From Fenollaria massiliensis (lineage in GTDB: Bacteria; Bacillota; Clostridia; Tissierellales; Peptoniphilaceae), in NCBI RefSeq assembly GCF_000312505.2, contig NZ_HG326226.1, positions 300,227-364,226 on the forward strand: 64,000 bases of DNA, in the 5' to 3' direction. Position 1 is the stretch's first letter; each line of letters opens with the position of its first letter. The position numbers were made by a program, and so were the translations under genes. The notes under the pieces are model-generated. The model saw only the letters and a program-made list of their open reading frames with translations, was not told the DNA's origin and did no database searches. Below are positions 23,771 to 31,463 of this stretch, piece by piece.

Positions 23771-24886
23771 ATGGACGAGAGAGACTTAATAGAAAAGCTT
23801 AAAAAAGAGATAGCTGATACTTTTGATGATAAGCTTGTAAACAGCAAAGTTGTAAAAGAAAAGGTAAAGAAGCTGAGTAAAAAGATTGCCACTTACATTG
23901 ATACTAATGAAATTTCCATAGAGTCAGGAAGGCTACTTGCACAGACGTTTACAGAAAAAATCAATGAAGAATTATTTGAAAATGGCAAGATGAGTGAAGA
24001 GTTTGCTAAAGGTGTTATAAAGCCAAACATTGAAAGGAACTACGAGATTGTATCGGGATATACTAAAGATGTTCAAGATAGTTTAAACAAAAAAGCGGGT
24101 ATAAATATAAAAAGTCAAAGAGCAAATTTTAATGAAGAAAGAGCAGATAATCTTTGCAAGAAGATAGCTGAAAAAGACTTTGAAGATACTAAGTGGCTTT
24201 TAGATGAGCCAATTATTAATAGCAGTCAATCCATAGTAGATGACACGATAAAAGTAAATGCAGAGTTTAATAGTAATGCAGGCCTTGAGTCAAGAATAAT
24301 TAGAATGGAAGCTGGTAATTGCTGTCCATACTGCGCTAATCTCGTAGGGACTTATAAGTATCCAGAGGATACTGAAGCAAACCCTAATGTGTGGAAGAGG
24401 CATAGGTTTTGCAGATGCAAGCTTGAGCATATAACAAAAAAAGGCATAAAGAGAATCAATAATGATTGGAACGAAGAAAAGCATAAAAAGAAAAGGCGAA
24501 GAGAATTATATAAAAAAGTTGATAAATTAGATAAAGCAAAGAGAAACATCAACAAGCAAACAATAAAAGAGATTGAAGAAAAAAACTGGAGTCCTGAGTT
24601 TAAAGCTAAGGCGATAAAACTCTATAGAGATGCTCACAAAAAGAAGGTTGAATTTTCTAGCCACGCTATAGCTAGAGGTTTGGATAGGGCAATAAATAAG
24701 GCTGGCTTGACCGAAGAAGACTTAATAAATATAGCAAAATCAAAACCGAAATATACTCAGGGTAGTGGAAGATTGATTTATTGTTCAAAAAATATATATC
24801 TAGTTAGAGACATGGAGACAGGAGACTTTGTTTCTATACTAGAAAGAGATTTACCAAGAAAGGATTGGATTGAGATCAATGGATAA
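23771..24886 (+). CDS. Minor head protein with C-terminal BECR-type RNase-like domain
   Basis: 371 residues. Residues 1-240 are helical and end with a cysteine/histidine motif (CCPYCANLVGTYKYPED..RHRFCRCKLEHI) typical of portal-associated minor head proteins. After a basic linker, residues about 290-371 (FSSHAIARGLDRAINKAGL..IAKSKPKYTQGSGRLIYC..NIYLVRDMETGDFVSILERD) resemble the BECR/DUF4258 nuclease folds attached to phage head proteins and polymorphic toxins. Such a domain could be ejected with the DNA and cleave host RNA. The gene directly after it looks like its immunity partner. The nuclease assignment is by pattern only. Confidence 0.65.
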   Translation: MDERDLIEKLKKEIADTFDDKLVNSKVVKEKVKKLSKKIATYIDTNEISIESGRLLAQTFTEKINEELFENGKMSEEFAKGVIKPNIERNYEIVSGYTKDVQDSLNKKAGINIKSQRANFNEERADNLCKKIAEKDFEDTKWLLDEPIINSSQSIVDDTIKVNAEFNSNAGLESRIIRMEAGNCCPYCANLVGTYKYPEDTEANPNVWKRHRFCRCKLEHITKKGIKRINNDWNEEKHKKKRRRELYKKVDKLDKAKRNINKQTIKEIEEKNWSPEFKAKAIKLYRDAHKKKVEFSSHAIARGLDRAINKAGLTEEDLINIAKSKPKYTQGSGRLIYCSKNIYLVRDMETGDFVSILERDLPRKDWIEING

Positions 24887-25145
24887 AATAAATGAGCTAT
24901 TAAGCATAATAAACAATGGCTTAAAAAACAAACTAGTTAAAGAACATGATTTTTCAACAAATATAGAGGATTATATTCACGACAACTTCTGGGACATCGA
25001 AAAAGAAAATCATGAAGTAGCTATTTTTTTAAATGATGATATAATTGATATTTGTGAGCAAACAGAACCTGGACTAGAAGGTACAAACTTTAGAAAAGAA
25101 ATAGAACAAGCATATAATGCTTTATTAAAAATGTTAAGGCTATAG
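24879..25145 (+). CDS. Probable immunity protein for the head-borne toxin domain
   Basis: 88 residues from ATG 24879 (TTG 24870 is in frame and has AAAGGATTGG at fair spacing). Small, acidic and helical (NIEDYIHDNFWDIEKENHEVAIFLNDDIIDICEQTEPGLEG), the usual look of immunity proteins. It overlaps the toxin-bearing gene by eight or more bases, so the two are translationally coupled. Followed by its own terminator. No named family is claimed. Confidence 0.55.
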   Translation: MDKINELLSIINNGLKNKLVKEHDFSTNIEDYIHDNFWDIEKENHEVAIFLNDDIIDICEQTEPGLEGTNFRKEIEQAYNALLKMLRL

Positions 25146-25222
25146 TGCCGCTTGTTTAATCGTGAATAATCGAGACTTAATCGTGTGAAAATATAAAGAA
25201 AATGTGTAAATATAGAGGAATC

Positions 25223-25253
25223 AATCGTGTGTTTTATAACGCACGATTTTTTA
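25223..25253 (+). terminator. Terminator after the toxin-immunity pair
   Basis: AATCGTGTG pairs with CGCACGATT (one G-U), followed by TTTTTATT. Related AATCG/TCGTG fragments recur in the 80 bases before it. Confidence 0.7.
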
Positions 25254-25314
25254 TTGCAAAATTTAGGAGGTAACGACGAAGAAAAATGAAAGGAAATCAA
25301 GGGGTGCAGGATTT

Positions 25315-25473
25315 ATGACGCTACTTGCTATTGTATTTATAACGCTTAAGCTTACTGGCAATATTACATGGCCATGGCTGTGGGTACTTGCTCCTATATG
25401 GGCGCCACTGCTTTTAGCTGGAATTATAGTTTATATCCTAGTGATTATTGCTGATTTAAAGGATGAATATTAA
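25315..25473 (+). CDS. Small membrane protein with an uncertain start
   Basis: 52 residues from ATG 25315, with two hydrophobic segments (LLAIVFITLKLTG and WLWVLAPIWAPLLLAGIIVYILVII). The frame continues upstream as TTKKNERKSRGAGF to an ACG at 25276 that stands five bases behind a perfect AGGAGG (25265-25270). The original start was probably there, as in phage membrane proteins of this type with a basic N-terminus. Unknown function. Confidence 0.5.
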   Translation: MTLLAIVFITLKLTGNITWPWLWVLAPIWAPLLLAGIIVYILVIIADLKDEY

Positions 25474-25485
25474 GGGAGTGATAGA

Positions 25486-25851
25486 GTGAAAAGAGATATG
25501 GAACTTGTAAGATCTATACTTATTGAAGCTTCCAAATCTATGGGCGACTTAAACTGCCAAAGTTTTATAAACGACGCAAACGATTTACAAAAGGTTATTT
25601 ATAATGTTGAGATTATGAAGGAAGCTGGTCTTATAAATGCAAACATAAATAAGGCTATGAATGGTGTATATATTGATGCTTATATAAAAAGCTTGACTTG
25701 GCAAGGTAATGACTTATTGGACGCAATAGTTAATGATAATGTATGGGCTGAGACTAAGAAGAAGATTTTTAATAAATTCAAATCTGTAAGTTTTGATATT
25801 ATCAAAAAAGTTGCTGAGGAAATTATTATACAAGCTCTTTTAGGAGCTTAG
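25486..25851 (+). CDS. DUF2513-family protein
   Basis: 121 residues starting with GTG (GGGAGTGATAGA upstream). The N-terminus MKRDMELVRSILIEA and the later SLTWQGNDLLDAIVNDNVWAETKKKI are the family signature. DUF2513 proteins occur in many Firmicute phages and as solitary chromosomal genes; their role is unknown and a winged-helix fold is likely. It occupies the slot where a small terminase would be expected. Confidence 0.75.
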   Translation: MKRDMELVRSILIEASKSMGDLNCQSFINDANDLQKVIYNVEIMKEAGLINANINKAMNGVYIDAYIKSLTWQGNDLLDAIVNDNVWAETKKKIFNKFKSVSFDIIKKVAEEIIIQALLGA

Positions 25852-25853
25852 CC

Positions 25854-27248
25854 TTGGCTAGAAAAAAGATAGGAAGTCAGACACCAACTCTTTCTAAGCT
25901 TAAGAGATACACTAAGAGCGACTACAAAAAAGCGATAGATCTATACGAAAAATCTGGCAATAAGGCTCAAAAATGGCAAGAAACGATTCTAAAGCACATC
26001 TTAGCGTACAATAAGAATCATTTATGGGTGCATACCAAGTTTGGTTACTCTTTGCCTAGACGTAATGGTAAGAGTGAGATACTACTTATGCGTGAGCTAT
26101 ATGGCATTATGGAAGGCGAGCAAATAAACCACACGGCGCACAGAACGACAACGTCGCACGCATCGTGGGAAAAGCTATGCAGGGTGCTTGACAAGATAGG
26201 TATCACGTATGAATCGCTAAGAGCAACTGGAAGAGAAAGGGTTGAGATACCAGAGACGGGCGGCAGGGTGGAGTTTAGAACAAGAACCACTACAGGGGGT
26301 CTCGGCGAAGGCTTCGACCTACTTATCATTGATGAGGCTCAAGAGTACACTGCTGATCAAGAGTCGGCTCTTAAGTATGTTGTTACTGACTCACAAAATC
26401 CTCAGACTCTGATGTGTGGTACTCCGCCAACAGTAGTAAGCGCTGGCACAGTCTTTGTTGATTTCAAGAATGATGTCATAGAAGGCGCTAGTAAGAACGG
26501 CGCTTGGTGTGAGTGGGGAGTTGAAGAGCAATCTGATCCACACGATAAAAAATTATGGTACAAGACAAATCCATCTTTAGGTACTATATTTACTGAAAGA
26601 AGTGTAGAAGATGAGATAGGTAATGACATAGTAGACTTTAACATACAAAGGCTAGGCCTATGGATCAAGTACAATCAAAAATCAGCTATAAGTGAAGTCG
26701 ATTGGCTCGCTTGTAAGGTAGATAAGCTTCCTGAACTTAAGGGAAGCTTGTTTTGTGGAGTTAAGTTTGGCCAAGATGGTAGAAACGCAGCTCTCAGCAT
26801 AGCTGTTAAAACTGTGGAAGATGACGTCTTTATAGAGTCTATCGACTGTCAATCGGTCAAAAATGGTGATGACTGGCTTATAGATTTTATGAAGCAGTCT
26901 AAGCCTGAGCTTATAGTTATAGATGGCGCAAGCAGACAGAGTATACTACAAGAAGAATTAAGAGCAGCTAAGATTAAGAATATTTGCCTACCGACTGTAA
27001 AAGAAATTATAAACGCTAACTCTTTATGGGAGCAGGCTATATATGAAAAGACCATCTCACATATGGATCAAGCCTCTCTATCGCAAGTTGCTACAAATTG
27101 TGAGAAGAGAAACATAGGAAGCCAAGGCGGCTTTGGATATAGAGCACAATTTGAAGAGATGGACATATCCTTAATGGATAGTGCGCTGCTAGCACATTGG
27201 GCTTGCAAGAATTATGTAAAGCCTAAGAAACAAAAGATTATATATTAG
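25854..27248 (+). CDS. terL: Terminase large subunit
   Basis: 464 residues from TTG 25854, after TTTAGGAGC inside the end of the previous gene. The packaging ATPase shows an Arg-rich Walker A (LPRRNGKSE), Walker B (LLIIDEAQE) and the coupling motif region (MCGTPPT); the C-terminal nuclease has acidic residues (FGQDGRNAALS, IVIDGASR, MDSALLAHW). It translocates DNA into proheads and cuts at packaging ends. It lies downstream of portal, which is a non-standard order. Confidence 0.88.
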   Translation: MARKKIGSQTPTLSKLKRYTKSDYKKAIDLYEKSGNKAQKWQETILKHILAYNKNHLWVHTKFGYSLPRRNGKSEILLMRELYGIMEGEQINHTAHRTTTSHASWEKLCRVLDKIGITYESLRATGRERVEIPETGGRVEFRTRTTTGGLGEGFDLLIIDEAQEYTADQESALKYVVTDSQNPQTLMCGTPPTVVSAGTVFVDFKNDVIEGASKNGAWCEWGVEEQSDPHDKKLWYKTNPSLGTIFTERSVEDEIGNDIVDFNIQRLGLWIKYNQKSAISEVDWLACKVDKLPELKGSLFCGVKFGQDGRNAALSIAVKTVEDDVFIESIDCQSVKNGDDWLIDFMKQSKPELIVIDGASRQSILQEELRAAKIKNICLPTVKEIINANSLWEQAIYEKTISHMDQASLSQVATNCEKRNIGSQGGFGYRAQFEEMDISLMDSALLAHWACKNYVKPKKQKIIY

Positions 27249-27259
27249 TTATTAAGCAA

Positions 27260-27287
27260 AGGCAAGTTTTTACTTGTCTTTTTTTAA
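27260..27287 (+). terminator. Terminator after terL
   Basis: GGCAAGT pairs with ACTTGTC around TTTT and is followed by seven T. Confidence 0.65.
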
Positions 27288-27330
27288 TATAAATACCTGA
27301 CGAGGGCAAAACGGAAAGGAGCGAATAAGA

Positions 27331-27750
27331 ATGGCTGAAGAATTTAAAGCTATAACAACGCAAGAAGAACTTGATGAAGTCATCAAGGACAGACTTAAAA
27401 GAGAACGAGATAAGTTAAGTAAGGAAGTGCAAGAAAAGTACAAAGACTACGACTCTTTGAGAGCAGAGCTAAGTAAGGCTAAGGAAAGCTCAGCAGAGAT
27501 TGAAACTTTACAAAAGAAGCTTCAAGCATATGAAAAGGCTGAGATGAAAAGAAAGGTTGCCATGGAGTATAAGATACCTTACGACCTAGCCGACAGAATA
27601 CAAGGCGATGATGAAGAGTCTATGGCCGAGGATGCAAAAAGCTTGCAAGCTTACTTTAAGAAAGAAGCGCCACCCTTGAGGAATATTGAAACTACTCCAA
27701 AGAAGGATGACGCGTACAAAAAATTATTAGATGGTTTGAAAGGAGAATAA
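27331..27750 (+). CDS. Capsid scaffolding protein
   Basis: 139 residues: a long coiled coil (ELDEVIKDRLKRERDKLSKE..YDSLRAELSKAKE) ending in a basic region (KKDDAYKKLLDGLKGE) typical of small scaffold proteins (DUF4355/gp20-like) that bind the inner face of the procapsid. AAAGGAGCGAATAAGA precedes ATG. Directly before the capsid gene. Confidence 0.75.
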   Translation: MAEEFKAITTQEELDEVIKDRLKRERDKLSKEVQEKYKDYDSLRAELSKAKESSAEIETLQKKLQAYEKAEMKRKVAMEYKIPYDLADRIQGDDEESMAEDAKSLQAYFKKEAPPLRNIETTPKKDDAYKKLLDGLKGE

Positions 27751-27752
27751 TC

Positions 27753-28631
27753 ATGCCAGTATTATCAAAAGGAGCTTTATTTAGCGAAGAATTAGTATCT
27801 GACCTTATCAACAAAGTACAAGGTAGATCATCACTAGCGGTGTTATCACACCAAACACCTATACCGTTTCTAGGTGAAAAGTTATTCACATTTACTATGG
27901 ATTCAGATATAGACATAGTAGCTGAAAATGGACAAAAAGGAGAAGGCGGGGTTACTATTGAGCCAATCAAAGTAATGCCAATCAAAGTAGAGTATGGAGC
28001 AAGAGTCTCAGACGAATTTATGTATGCAGCTGAAGAAACACAACTTGATATGTTAAGAAGTTTCAATGACGGCTTCGCGAAAAAATTAGCAAGAGGTTTA
28101 GACCTTATGGCTATACATGGAATCAATCCTAGAAGCAAGACTGCATCAACTATCATAGGCGATAATTGCTTTATAAAAAAGGTTACACAAAATGTTTTAT
28201 TTGACGAGACTAAGCCAGATGAAAATGCTGAAGCAGCTATAGCTTTAGTACAAGGCTCGGAAGGCATAGTTACAGGTATGGCGTTAGATACAAGCTTTGC
28301 ATCAGCTCTTGCGAAACTTAAAGCAAATGGAGCTAGAGTATATCCAGAGCTTGCTTGGGGCGCTAACCCTGGAGAGATAAACGGCTTAACTGCAGATGTC
28401 AACACAACAGTTGGCACTAATAACAAGCTTAAATCAATAGTAGGTGACTTTGAAAATATGTTTAAATGGGGATACGCAAAAGAAATACCACTAGAAATAA
28501 TTGAATATGGTGATCCAGATGGAAAGAAACAAGACTTGAAAAATTATAATCAAGTCTACTTAAGAGCAGAAGCTTACCTTGGCTGGGGCATATTTGACGC
28601 TAAGAGCTTTGCAACTATCAAAGCTGAATAG
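27753..28631 (+). CDS. Major capsid protein (HK97-fold)
   Basis: 292 residues. LFSEELVSDLINKVQGRSSLAVL at the N-terminus, IEPIKVMPIKVEYGARVSDEFM in the E-loop/P-domain region and YLRAEAYLGWGIFDAKSFATIK at the end match the phage gp5-like capsid family. No long cleaved delta domain is seen, in keeping with the separate scaffold. AAAGGAGAATAATC precedes ATG. Confidence 0.85.
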   Translation: MPVLSKGALFSEELVSDLINKVQGRSSLAVLSHQTPIPFLGEKLFTFTMDSDIDIVAENGQKGEGGVTIEPIKVMPIKVEYGARVSDEFMYAAEETQLDMLRSFNDGFAKKLARGLDLMAIHGINPRSKTASTIIGDNCFIKKVTQNVLFDETKPDENAEAAIALVQGSEGIVTGMALDTSFASALAKLKANGARVYPELAWGANPGEINGLTADVNTTVGTNNKLKSIVGDFENMFKWGYAKEIPLEIIEYGDPDGKKQDLKNYNQVYLRAEAYLGWGIFDAKSFATIKAE

Positions 28632-28640
28632 GTGGTCAAT

Positions 28641-28925
28641 ATGATATATGTTAACAAAAGAACAGGGGCTACGATTGATAGCCCTTGTTTATTATCTGGA
28701 GATGACTGGGAGCTAATAAGTGAAGCAGACGCAAAGGAAGCTGAAGAAGTAGCAACAGTTGAAAAAATGGAAACAGTTGAAGAAGCAGACGCAAAGGAAG
28801 CTGAAGAAGTAGCTGAAAAAGCAGCTGAAAAAGCAGCAGAAACTGCAGAAGTAAAAGAAGCTGAAAAAGCTGAAGAAGTTAAGGAAGAAAAGCCTAAGAA
28901 AAGAAATAATAAAAAGGGTGAGTAG
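28641..28925 (+). CDS. Glu/Ala-rich protein with an internal repeat
   Basis: 94 residues from ATG 28641 (AGGTGG upstream). A short N-terminal domain (MIYVNKRTGATIDSPCLLSG) precedes a Lys/Glu/Ala tail in which EEADAKEAEEVA occurs twice (DNA 28721-28753 and 28781-28813 are near-identical). Genes of this type often follow the capsid gene; they may be head decoration or connector proteins. Function unknown. Confidence 0.55.
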   Translation: MIYVNKRTGATIDSPCLLSGDDWELISEADAKEAEEVATVEKMETVEEADAKEAEEVAEKAAEKAAETAEVKEAEKAEEVKEEKPKKRNNKKGE

Positions 28926-28926
28926 T

Positions 28927-29316
28927 ATGGCTTACTTAAGCATAGATGAACTTATGACTTTGTGGAGACCCCTTAAACAAGACGAAATGGAAAGGGCAAG
29001 GGCTCTGATTGATAAGGTTGAAGCTAATTTAAAGGTTGAAGCGAAAAGAGTAAATAAGAACATCGATGAGCTTGTAAAGGATAAAGATTATTTAGATCTA
29101 TACAAGTCTATAGTCTGTGATATAGTCGCAAGAAATTTAATGACATCAACAGATCAAGAGCCTATGATACAGTCTGCTGAGTCTGCTCTTGGCTATTCAT
29201 TTAGCGGTACTTACTTAGTACCTGGTGGCGGTCTTTTTATTAAAAAAGATGAGCTTAAGAGATTAGGATTAAGGACGCAAAAGTACGGGGTGATTGACTT
29301 TTATGGGAAAGATTAA
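28927..29316 (+). CDS. Head-tail connector protein (gp6/gp15-like)
   Basis: 129 residues from ATG 28927 (GGTGAG upstream). Helical N-terminal part (LSIDELMTLWRPLKQDEMERARALIDKVEANL) and the later YSFSGTYLVPGGGLFIKKDELKRLG are typical of the adaptor that binds the portal. The end overlaps the next gene. Confidence 0.7.
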   Translation: MAYLSIDELMTLWRPLKQDEMERARALIDKVEANLKVEAKRVNKNIDELVKDKDYLDLYKSIVCDIVARNLMTSTDQEPMIQSAESALGYSFSGTYLVPGGGLFIKKDELKRLGLRTQKYGVIDFYGKD

Positions 29317-29641
29317 GGGCATAAAGATCACTTTGATTGACAAGGTAAAGGTCGGAGTTGATGGCTTTAACAGTCCTATATATGAGGATAGGGAGATTGA
29401 AGTTGAAGATGTCTTAGTATCTCCTACTGACACCGAAGCCGTCACAAACAATCTTGATCTATATGGAAAAAAAGCTGTATATACCCTAGGCATACCAAAA
29501 GGTGATACGCACGAGTGGGAAGACAGAGAAGTGATTATATTTGGTAAAAAATATAGAACTTTTGGAAATGTCACAGAGGGCATAGAAGAGATGGTACCAC
29601 TTAGGTGGCACAAGAAAGTCATGGTGGAGCGCTATGAGTAA
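29303..29641 (+). CDS. Head-closure / head-tail joining protein
   Basis: 112 residues from ATG 29303 inside the end of the preceding gene. A beta-rich small protein (IEVEDVLVSPTD.., KKAVYTLGIPKGDTHEWEDREVIIFGKKYRTFG) as in SPP1 gp16-like stoppers. Assigned by position and pattern. Confidence 0.65.
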   Translation: MGKIKGIKITLIDKVKVGVDGFNSPIYEDREIEVEDVLVSPTDTEAVTNNLDLYGKKAVYTLGIPKGDTHEWEDREVIIFGKKYRTFGNVTEGIEEMVPLRWHKKVMVERYE

Positions 29642-29900
29642 GGTAAAATTTGTACTCAACAAAAAAGGAGTAAGCGAGCTTTTACTCTGCGAAGAAATGA
29701 AAGAGATACTTGAAGAGTACGGGAACGCTGCTTTAAATAGATGCGATAAGACAGACGCTAAAGGCGAAGCTTATAACTATGAGTTAAAAGTTGGAGCTGG
29801 TAAGAAGAGGCTGCACGCAAATATAAGAGCAGATGGTTACAAGGCTTACTACCATAACCTTAAGAGCAATACGCTTTTAAAAGCACTAAAGGGACAATAA
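29634..29900 (+). CDS. Tail-component protein (HK97 gp10-like)
   Basis: 88 residues, overlapping the preceding gene by eight bases. N-terminal helix (GVSELLLCEEMKEILEEYGNAAL), then KKRLHANIRADGYKAYYHNLKSN, close to the end of gp10-like proteins with their conserved ...A.T.....N..L..A. Assigned by position. Confidence 0.6.
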   Translation: MSKVKFVLNKKGVSELLLCEEMKEILEEYGNAALNRCDKTDAKGEAYNYELKVGAGKKRLHANIRADGYKAYYHNLKSNTLLKALKGQ

Positions 29901-29902
29901 AG

Positions 29903-30235
29903 ATGATTGAAAAGATTATTTTAAATTATTTAATTAAAAAATTAAAAGTGCATGTGTATATGGAAGAGCAGAAAGAAAAAGAAGAAAGCTATGTAGTGAT
30001 AGAAAAACTTGGTTCAGCAAGGGTCGATAGAATCAATCGAGCAAGCTTTGCCGTGCAGTCTTATGCTGAATCTATGGAAGAAGCGGCCATACTAAATGAA
30101 AAAGTAGTGGGCGCTATGCTTAAAATTATTGAGAGTGAAGATATAGGCTCGGTAAAGCTCGATAGCGACTACAACTTTACAGATACACAGACAAAAAGAT
30201 ACAGATACCAAGCGGTATTTGATCTATATTATTAA
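29903..30235 (+). CDS. Tail-terminator/completion-like protein
   Basis: 110 residues. Alpha/beta pattern (YVVIEKLGSARVDRINRASFAVQSYAESMEEA..RYRYQAVFDLYY) as in gp11/gp17-type tail terminator proteins that cap the tail tube. Immediately before the major tail gene. Confidence 0.6.
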   Translation: MIEKIILNYLIKKLKVHVYMEEQKEKEESYVVIEKLGSARVDRINRASFAVQSYAESMEEAAILNEKVVGAMLKIIESEDIGSVKLDSDYNFTDTQTKRYRYQAVFDLYY

Positions 30236-30250
30236 AAGGAGTGATTTAAT

Positions 30251-30808
30251 TTGAGTAATGCAAACAATGTAAGCTGGGCAAAGCCTAAGTTTGGTGGAGC
30301 AATATATGTTGGAGAAACTACTGCTACACTACCAAACGACGCTAAGAGCGATCTAGACACAAGTTTAGTATCTTTAGGATATATCTCTGAAGATGGATTG
30401 TCAAACTCCAACAGTCCAGAATCTGACAAAATACCTGCCTGGGGCGGAGATACAGTCCTAGTAATATCTAAAGGAAAGCCTGATACTTTCACTTTTAAAC
30501 TTATAGAGACAACTAATGTAGACGTACTAAAGACTGTATATGGCAAGAACAACGTAGAAGGAGACCTTAAAACTGGAATCAAACTAAAAGTAAATGCGGA
30601 TCCAGCTGAAGCTCGTAGCTATGTTGTAGAGATGATACTAAAGAATGACATTTTAAAGAGAATAGTTATACCTAAAGCTGTTATCACAGATGTAGGCGAT
30701 ATTGAATACACTGATGATGATGCTGTAGGATATGAAATAACTATCGAAGCACTAGCTGATAAAGATGGCAATCAACACTACGAATACATCTTTGGCGGTG
30801 AAAAATAA
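30251..30808 (+). CDS. Major tail tube protein
   Basis: 185 residues from TTG 30251, after AAAAGGAGTG. The sequence WAKPKFGGAIYVGE..LGYISEDGL and the later DVGDIEYTDDDAVGYEITIEAL are typical of siphophage tail-tube subunits. Next come the frameshift-linked tail chaperones and the tape measure gene. Confidence 0.75.
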   Translation: MSNANNVSWAKPKFGGAIYVGETTATLPNDAKSDLDTSLVSLGYISEDGLSNSNSPESDKIPAWGGDTVLVISKGKPDTFTFKLIETTNVDVLKTVYGKNNVEGDLKTGIKLKVNADPAEARSYVVEMILKNDILKRIVIPKAVITDVGDIEYTDDDAVGYEITIEALADKDGNQHYEYIFGGEK

Positions 30809-31095
30809 TGGCTGAAGTAAAAAAGAAGATTAAGGGTATTGACGGGACTACAGAGAGCGGCTTTAAGTACTCAATAAGCTATAGCAAGTTAAACAATTTT
30901 GAACTCCTAGACGCACTGTACGAAACCGAAGCAAATCCTCTTTTAATATCTAAAGTTATTACACTACTTCTTGGAGATGAGGGCAAGCTTAAGCTTATGA
31001 ATCACTTAAGAGAAAAAGATGGAACAGTGCCAGTTGACAAACTTCAGCTTGAAGTTGCAGAGATATTCAAGAATGTAAAGCTAAAAAAATCTTAG
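30808..31095 (+). CDS. Tail assembly chaperone, upstream part (gpG-like)
   Basis: 95 residues, one-base overlap with the tail-tube stop. It ends ..CTA AAA AAA TCT TAG; the seven-A run at 31083-31089 is an A_AAA_AAA slippery heptamer. A -1 shift there continues as I-L-V-L-T-Y into the frame of the next gene without a stop. This mirrors lambda gpG/gpGT, where the ratio of short and extended chaperones controls tail assembly. Confidence 0.75.
   Translation: MAEVKKKIKGIDGTTESGFKYSISYSKLNNFELLDALYETEANPLLISKVITLLLGDEGKLKLMNHLREKDGTVPVDKLQLEVAEIFKNVKLKKS
31083..31089 (+). promoter_or_regulatory. Programmed -1 ribosomal frameshift site
   Basis: A_AAA_AAA read in the frame of the first chaperone, six bases before its stop. 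The -1 frame is open through 31463. A GC-rich pseudoknot is not obvious downstream. Confidence 0.65.
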
Positions 31096-31106
31096 TCCTC
31101 ACTTAC

Positions 31107-31463
31107 ATGATAAGACTTGATGAAGATGCGCTTTATTGTGATCTAGCTGAATATTACGGCCTATACGAATGGGAAAGTATAGGCCTTTTAAATTTAGCTA
31201 CTTTAGCGTGTGGCTTAAGAGACGAGGCAAGAATTAAGCTTAAAATGAGTAAGTCAAAAATAAAGAACGATACTTTACTTTTAGCTGGCATACACGATAG
31301 ATTAAGTTTATTACTTTACGCTCAAACTAAGGACGCTAAACACAATCGCAATCGTCCAAAGATGATATTAGATATGATCAATAAAACTGAGGATAAGAAT
31401 CAAGTCTTTTACACGAGTGAGGACTTTATGAGAAAGAGAAAGGAAATAATAAATGGCAAGTGA
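31107..31463 (+). CDS. Tail assembly chaperone, downstream part (gpT-like)
   Basis: 118 residues if read alone from ATG 31107, but no ribosome site precedes that ATG; it is probably made as the C-terminal part of a -1 frameshift fusion with 30808-31095. Sequence YYGLYEWESIGLLNLATLACGLRDEARIKLKMSKSK. It overlaps the tape measure start by 11 bases. Confidence 0.7.
   Translation: MIRLDEDALYCDLAEYYGLYEWESIGLLNLATLACGLRDEARIKLKMSKSKIKNDTLLLAGIHDRLSLLLYAQTKDAKHNRNRPKMILDMINKTEDKNQVFYTSEDFMRKRKEIINGK

Noticed and set aside
28721-28813. Near-identical 33-bp repeats as a mobile or CRISPR-like array
   Set aside because: They encode EADAKEAEEVA in a Glu/Ala-rich protein; there are only two copies without spacers.
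31107-31463. Independent gene with its own start at ATG 31107
   Set aside because: No Shine-Dalgarno before that ATG, while the -1 frameshift at 31083-31089 reads straight into the frame.
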